The notes beneath the pieces were generated by a model that saw only the letters and a program-made list of their open reading frames with translations, was not told the origin of the DNA and ran no database searches. A DNA stretch of 6,388 nucleotides. Origin: Syntrophomonas sp. UBA4807. Its GTDB lineage: Bacteria; Bacillota; Syntrophomonadia; Syntrophomonadales; Syntrophomonadaceae. Within the stretch, counting starts at the first letter, position 1, and each line of letters begins with the position of its first letter. Location: positions 3,753 through 10,140 of the forward strand of contig DHGD01000111.1 of NCBI GenBank assembly GCA_002402575.1, given 5' to 3'. A program made the position numbers and the translations under genes. This document shows positions 6,076-6,388 of this stretch, one piece after another.

Positions 6076-6240
6076 CTAACTGACTGCCCGTTTGCATTCC
6101 GATCTGACTTGATGATATTCCGATATCAATTGGTCGAGTTTTTTACTGATTTCGATTACCTGGAAATCCTGCAAGCCTTTTTTCGTTCCCAGCCGGTTTA
6201 ATTCCCGGCGCAGCAGTTCGATACGGTCGGCCAAATTCAT
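6076..6240 (-). CDS. Spo0E-like aspartyl-phosphate phosphatase (second of two)
   Basis: This 54-residue protein of the Spo0E-like family has helix 1 (ADRIELLRRELNRLG), a turn (TKKGLQDFQV), and helix 2 opening with S-x-x-L-D, here SKKLD at 32-36, the family hallmark. The expected role is removing phosphate from Spo0A~P to hold back sporulation; that is known for the family and inferred here. It aligns without gaps to the gene at 5583-5741 with 26 of 52 identical, including the block KKGLQD, so the pair arose by duplication or from related copies. The ATG at 6240 is preferred because AGGAG lies 7 bases upstream. An in-frame ATG two codons earlier (6246) is almost adjacent to that site but could use the GGAG further up. 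The short C-terminal tail (SECKRAVS) differs from its partner. Upstream are a candidate promoter and a Spo0A-box match; downstream is a clear terminator. Confidence 0.88.
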   Translation of the reverse strand: MNLADRIELLRRELNRLGTKKGLQDFQVIEISKKLDQLISEYHQVRSECKRAVS

Positions 6241-6272
6241 TCCCATACTCCTCTCCGCAGTTCATCTTATAC

Positions 6273-6300
6273 AGTATATATCGCGTAAAAATAATGTAAA
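6273..6300 (-). promoter_or_regulatory. Candidate sigma-A promoter of the second Spo0E-like gene
   Basis: On the minus strand, TTTACA (6300-6295), a 16-base spacer and TATACT (6278-6273) match the consensus at 5 of 6 bases each. The start would be near 6266, leaving a leader of about 25 bases containing the ribosome binding site. The spacer is one base shorter than ideal. Confidence 0.45.
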
Positions 6301-6324
6301 AATTAGCATACCGCTGTTTTAGTT

Positions 6325-6331
6325 TTCGACA
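6325..6331 (-). promoter_or_regulatory. Candidate Spo0A box (0A box)
   Basis: The minus strand reads TTGTCGAAAA, which contains an exact copy of the 0A-box core TGTCGAA known from B. subtilis Spo0A targets. It is centred about 60 bases upstream of the predicted start of the second Spo0E-like gene. A 7-base match is expected about once by chance in a window of this size counting both strands, so the support comes from its extended match and its position before a gene acting on Spo0A~P. Confidence 0.4.
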
Positions 6332-6388
6332 AGAGCAGCTATTCGGGCAACCTCCATTAACATTCAGGCAAAAGGCCAACGTAAAGGG
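6332..6388. other. Right edge, nothing identified
   Basis: These 57 bases lie upstream of the second Spo0E-like promoter region. A minus-strand frame with a TTG start (6379) and four cysteines runs through the predicted promoter and the start of the Spo0E-like gene in another frame, so I do not call it. No other signal is seen. Confidence 0.4.

Noticed and set aside
6143..6379. 78-codon minus-strand frame with a Cys-rich start
   Set aside because: It runs through the promoter and start of the second Spo0E-like gene in another frame, and its second half is just the shifted Spo0E-like sequence.

Overview
The window looks like chromosome of a spore-forming, Gram-positive-type bacterium of the Firmicutes/Bacillota with mid-range GC (roughly half, judged by eye). 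The clue is a pair of very small Spo0E-like genes on the minus strand. Such proteins are known from endospore formers, where they dephosphorylate Spo0A~P. Strong purine-rich ribosome binding sites and SbcC/SbcD proteins of Firmicutes type agree with this. I cannot name a genus; an anaerobic lineage such as Sporomusa-like Negativicutes or Peptococcaceae is only a guess.

Layout, left to right. Positions 1-111 (+) are the C-terminal end of a small protein with a terminal hydrophobic helix, cut by the window edge. Its stop codon touches a long two-part stem-loop (111-146). A gene-free leader follows (147-359). The core of the window is a tightly coupled two-gene operon: sbcD (360-1604) and sbcC (1607-5287). 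Together they encode the Mre11/Rad50-type nuclease-ATPase that opens hairpins and processes protein-blocked or broken DNA ends. All expected catalytic motifs are present in both genes, so the complex should be functional.

Downstream of sbcC, 5288-5582 holds no convincing gene. It opens with a 23-bp near copy of the first 23 bp of the window, continues as an unusually GC-rich stretch, and ends with a long imperfect stem-loop. Two convergent (minus-strand) genes follow, both too short or too unusual in start codon for default gene finding: a 52-codon Spo0E-like gene with a TTG start (5583-5741) and a 54-codon Spo0E-like gene (6076-6240). They are 50% identical to each other by hand alignment. 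Between them lie a clear minus-strand intrinsic terminator (5936-5956) and a candidate sigma-A promoter (5816-5845), so they are probably separate transcription units. The right-hand gene has a candidate promoter (6273-6300) and an exact 7-base Spo0A-box match (6325-6331) upstream, which would fit feedback between Spo0A~P and its phosphatase.

Functionally there are two unrelated parts: a DNA end-processing operon, and a pair of sporulation phosphorelay brakes facing it. I see no convincing new system. The points most worth checking are the overlooked Spo0E-like pair with its possible Spo0A control, the short direct repeat flanking sbcDC, and a candidate antisense promoter running into the first Spo0E-like gene.
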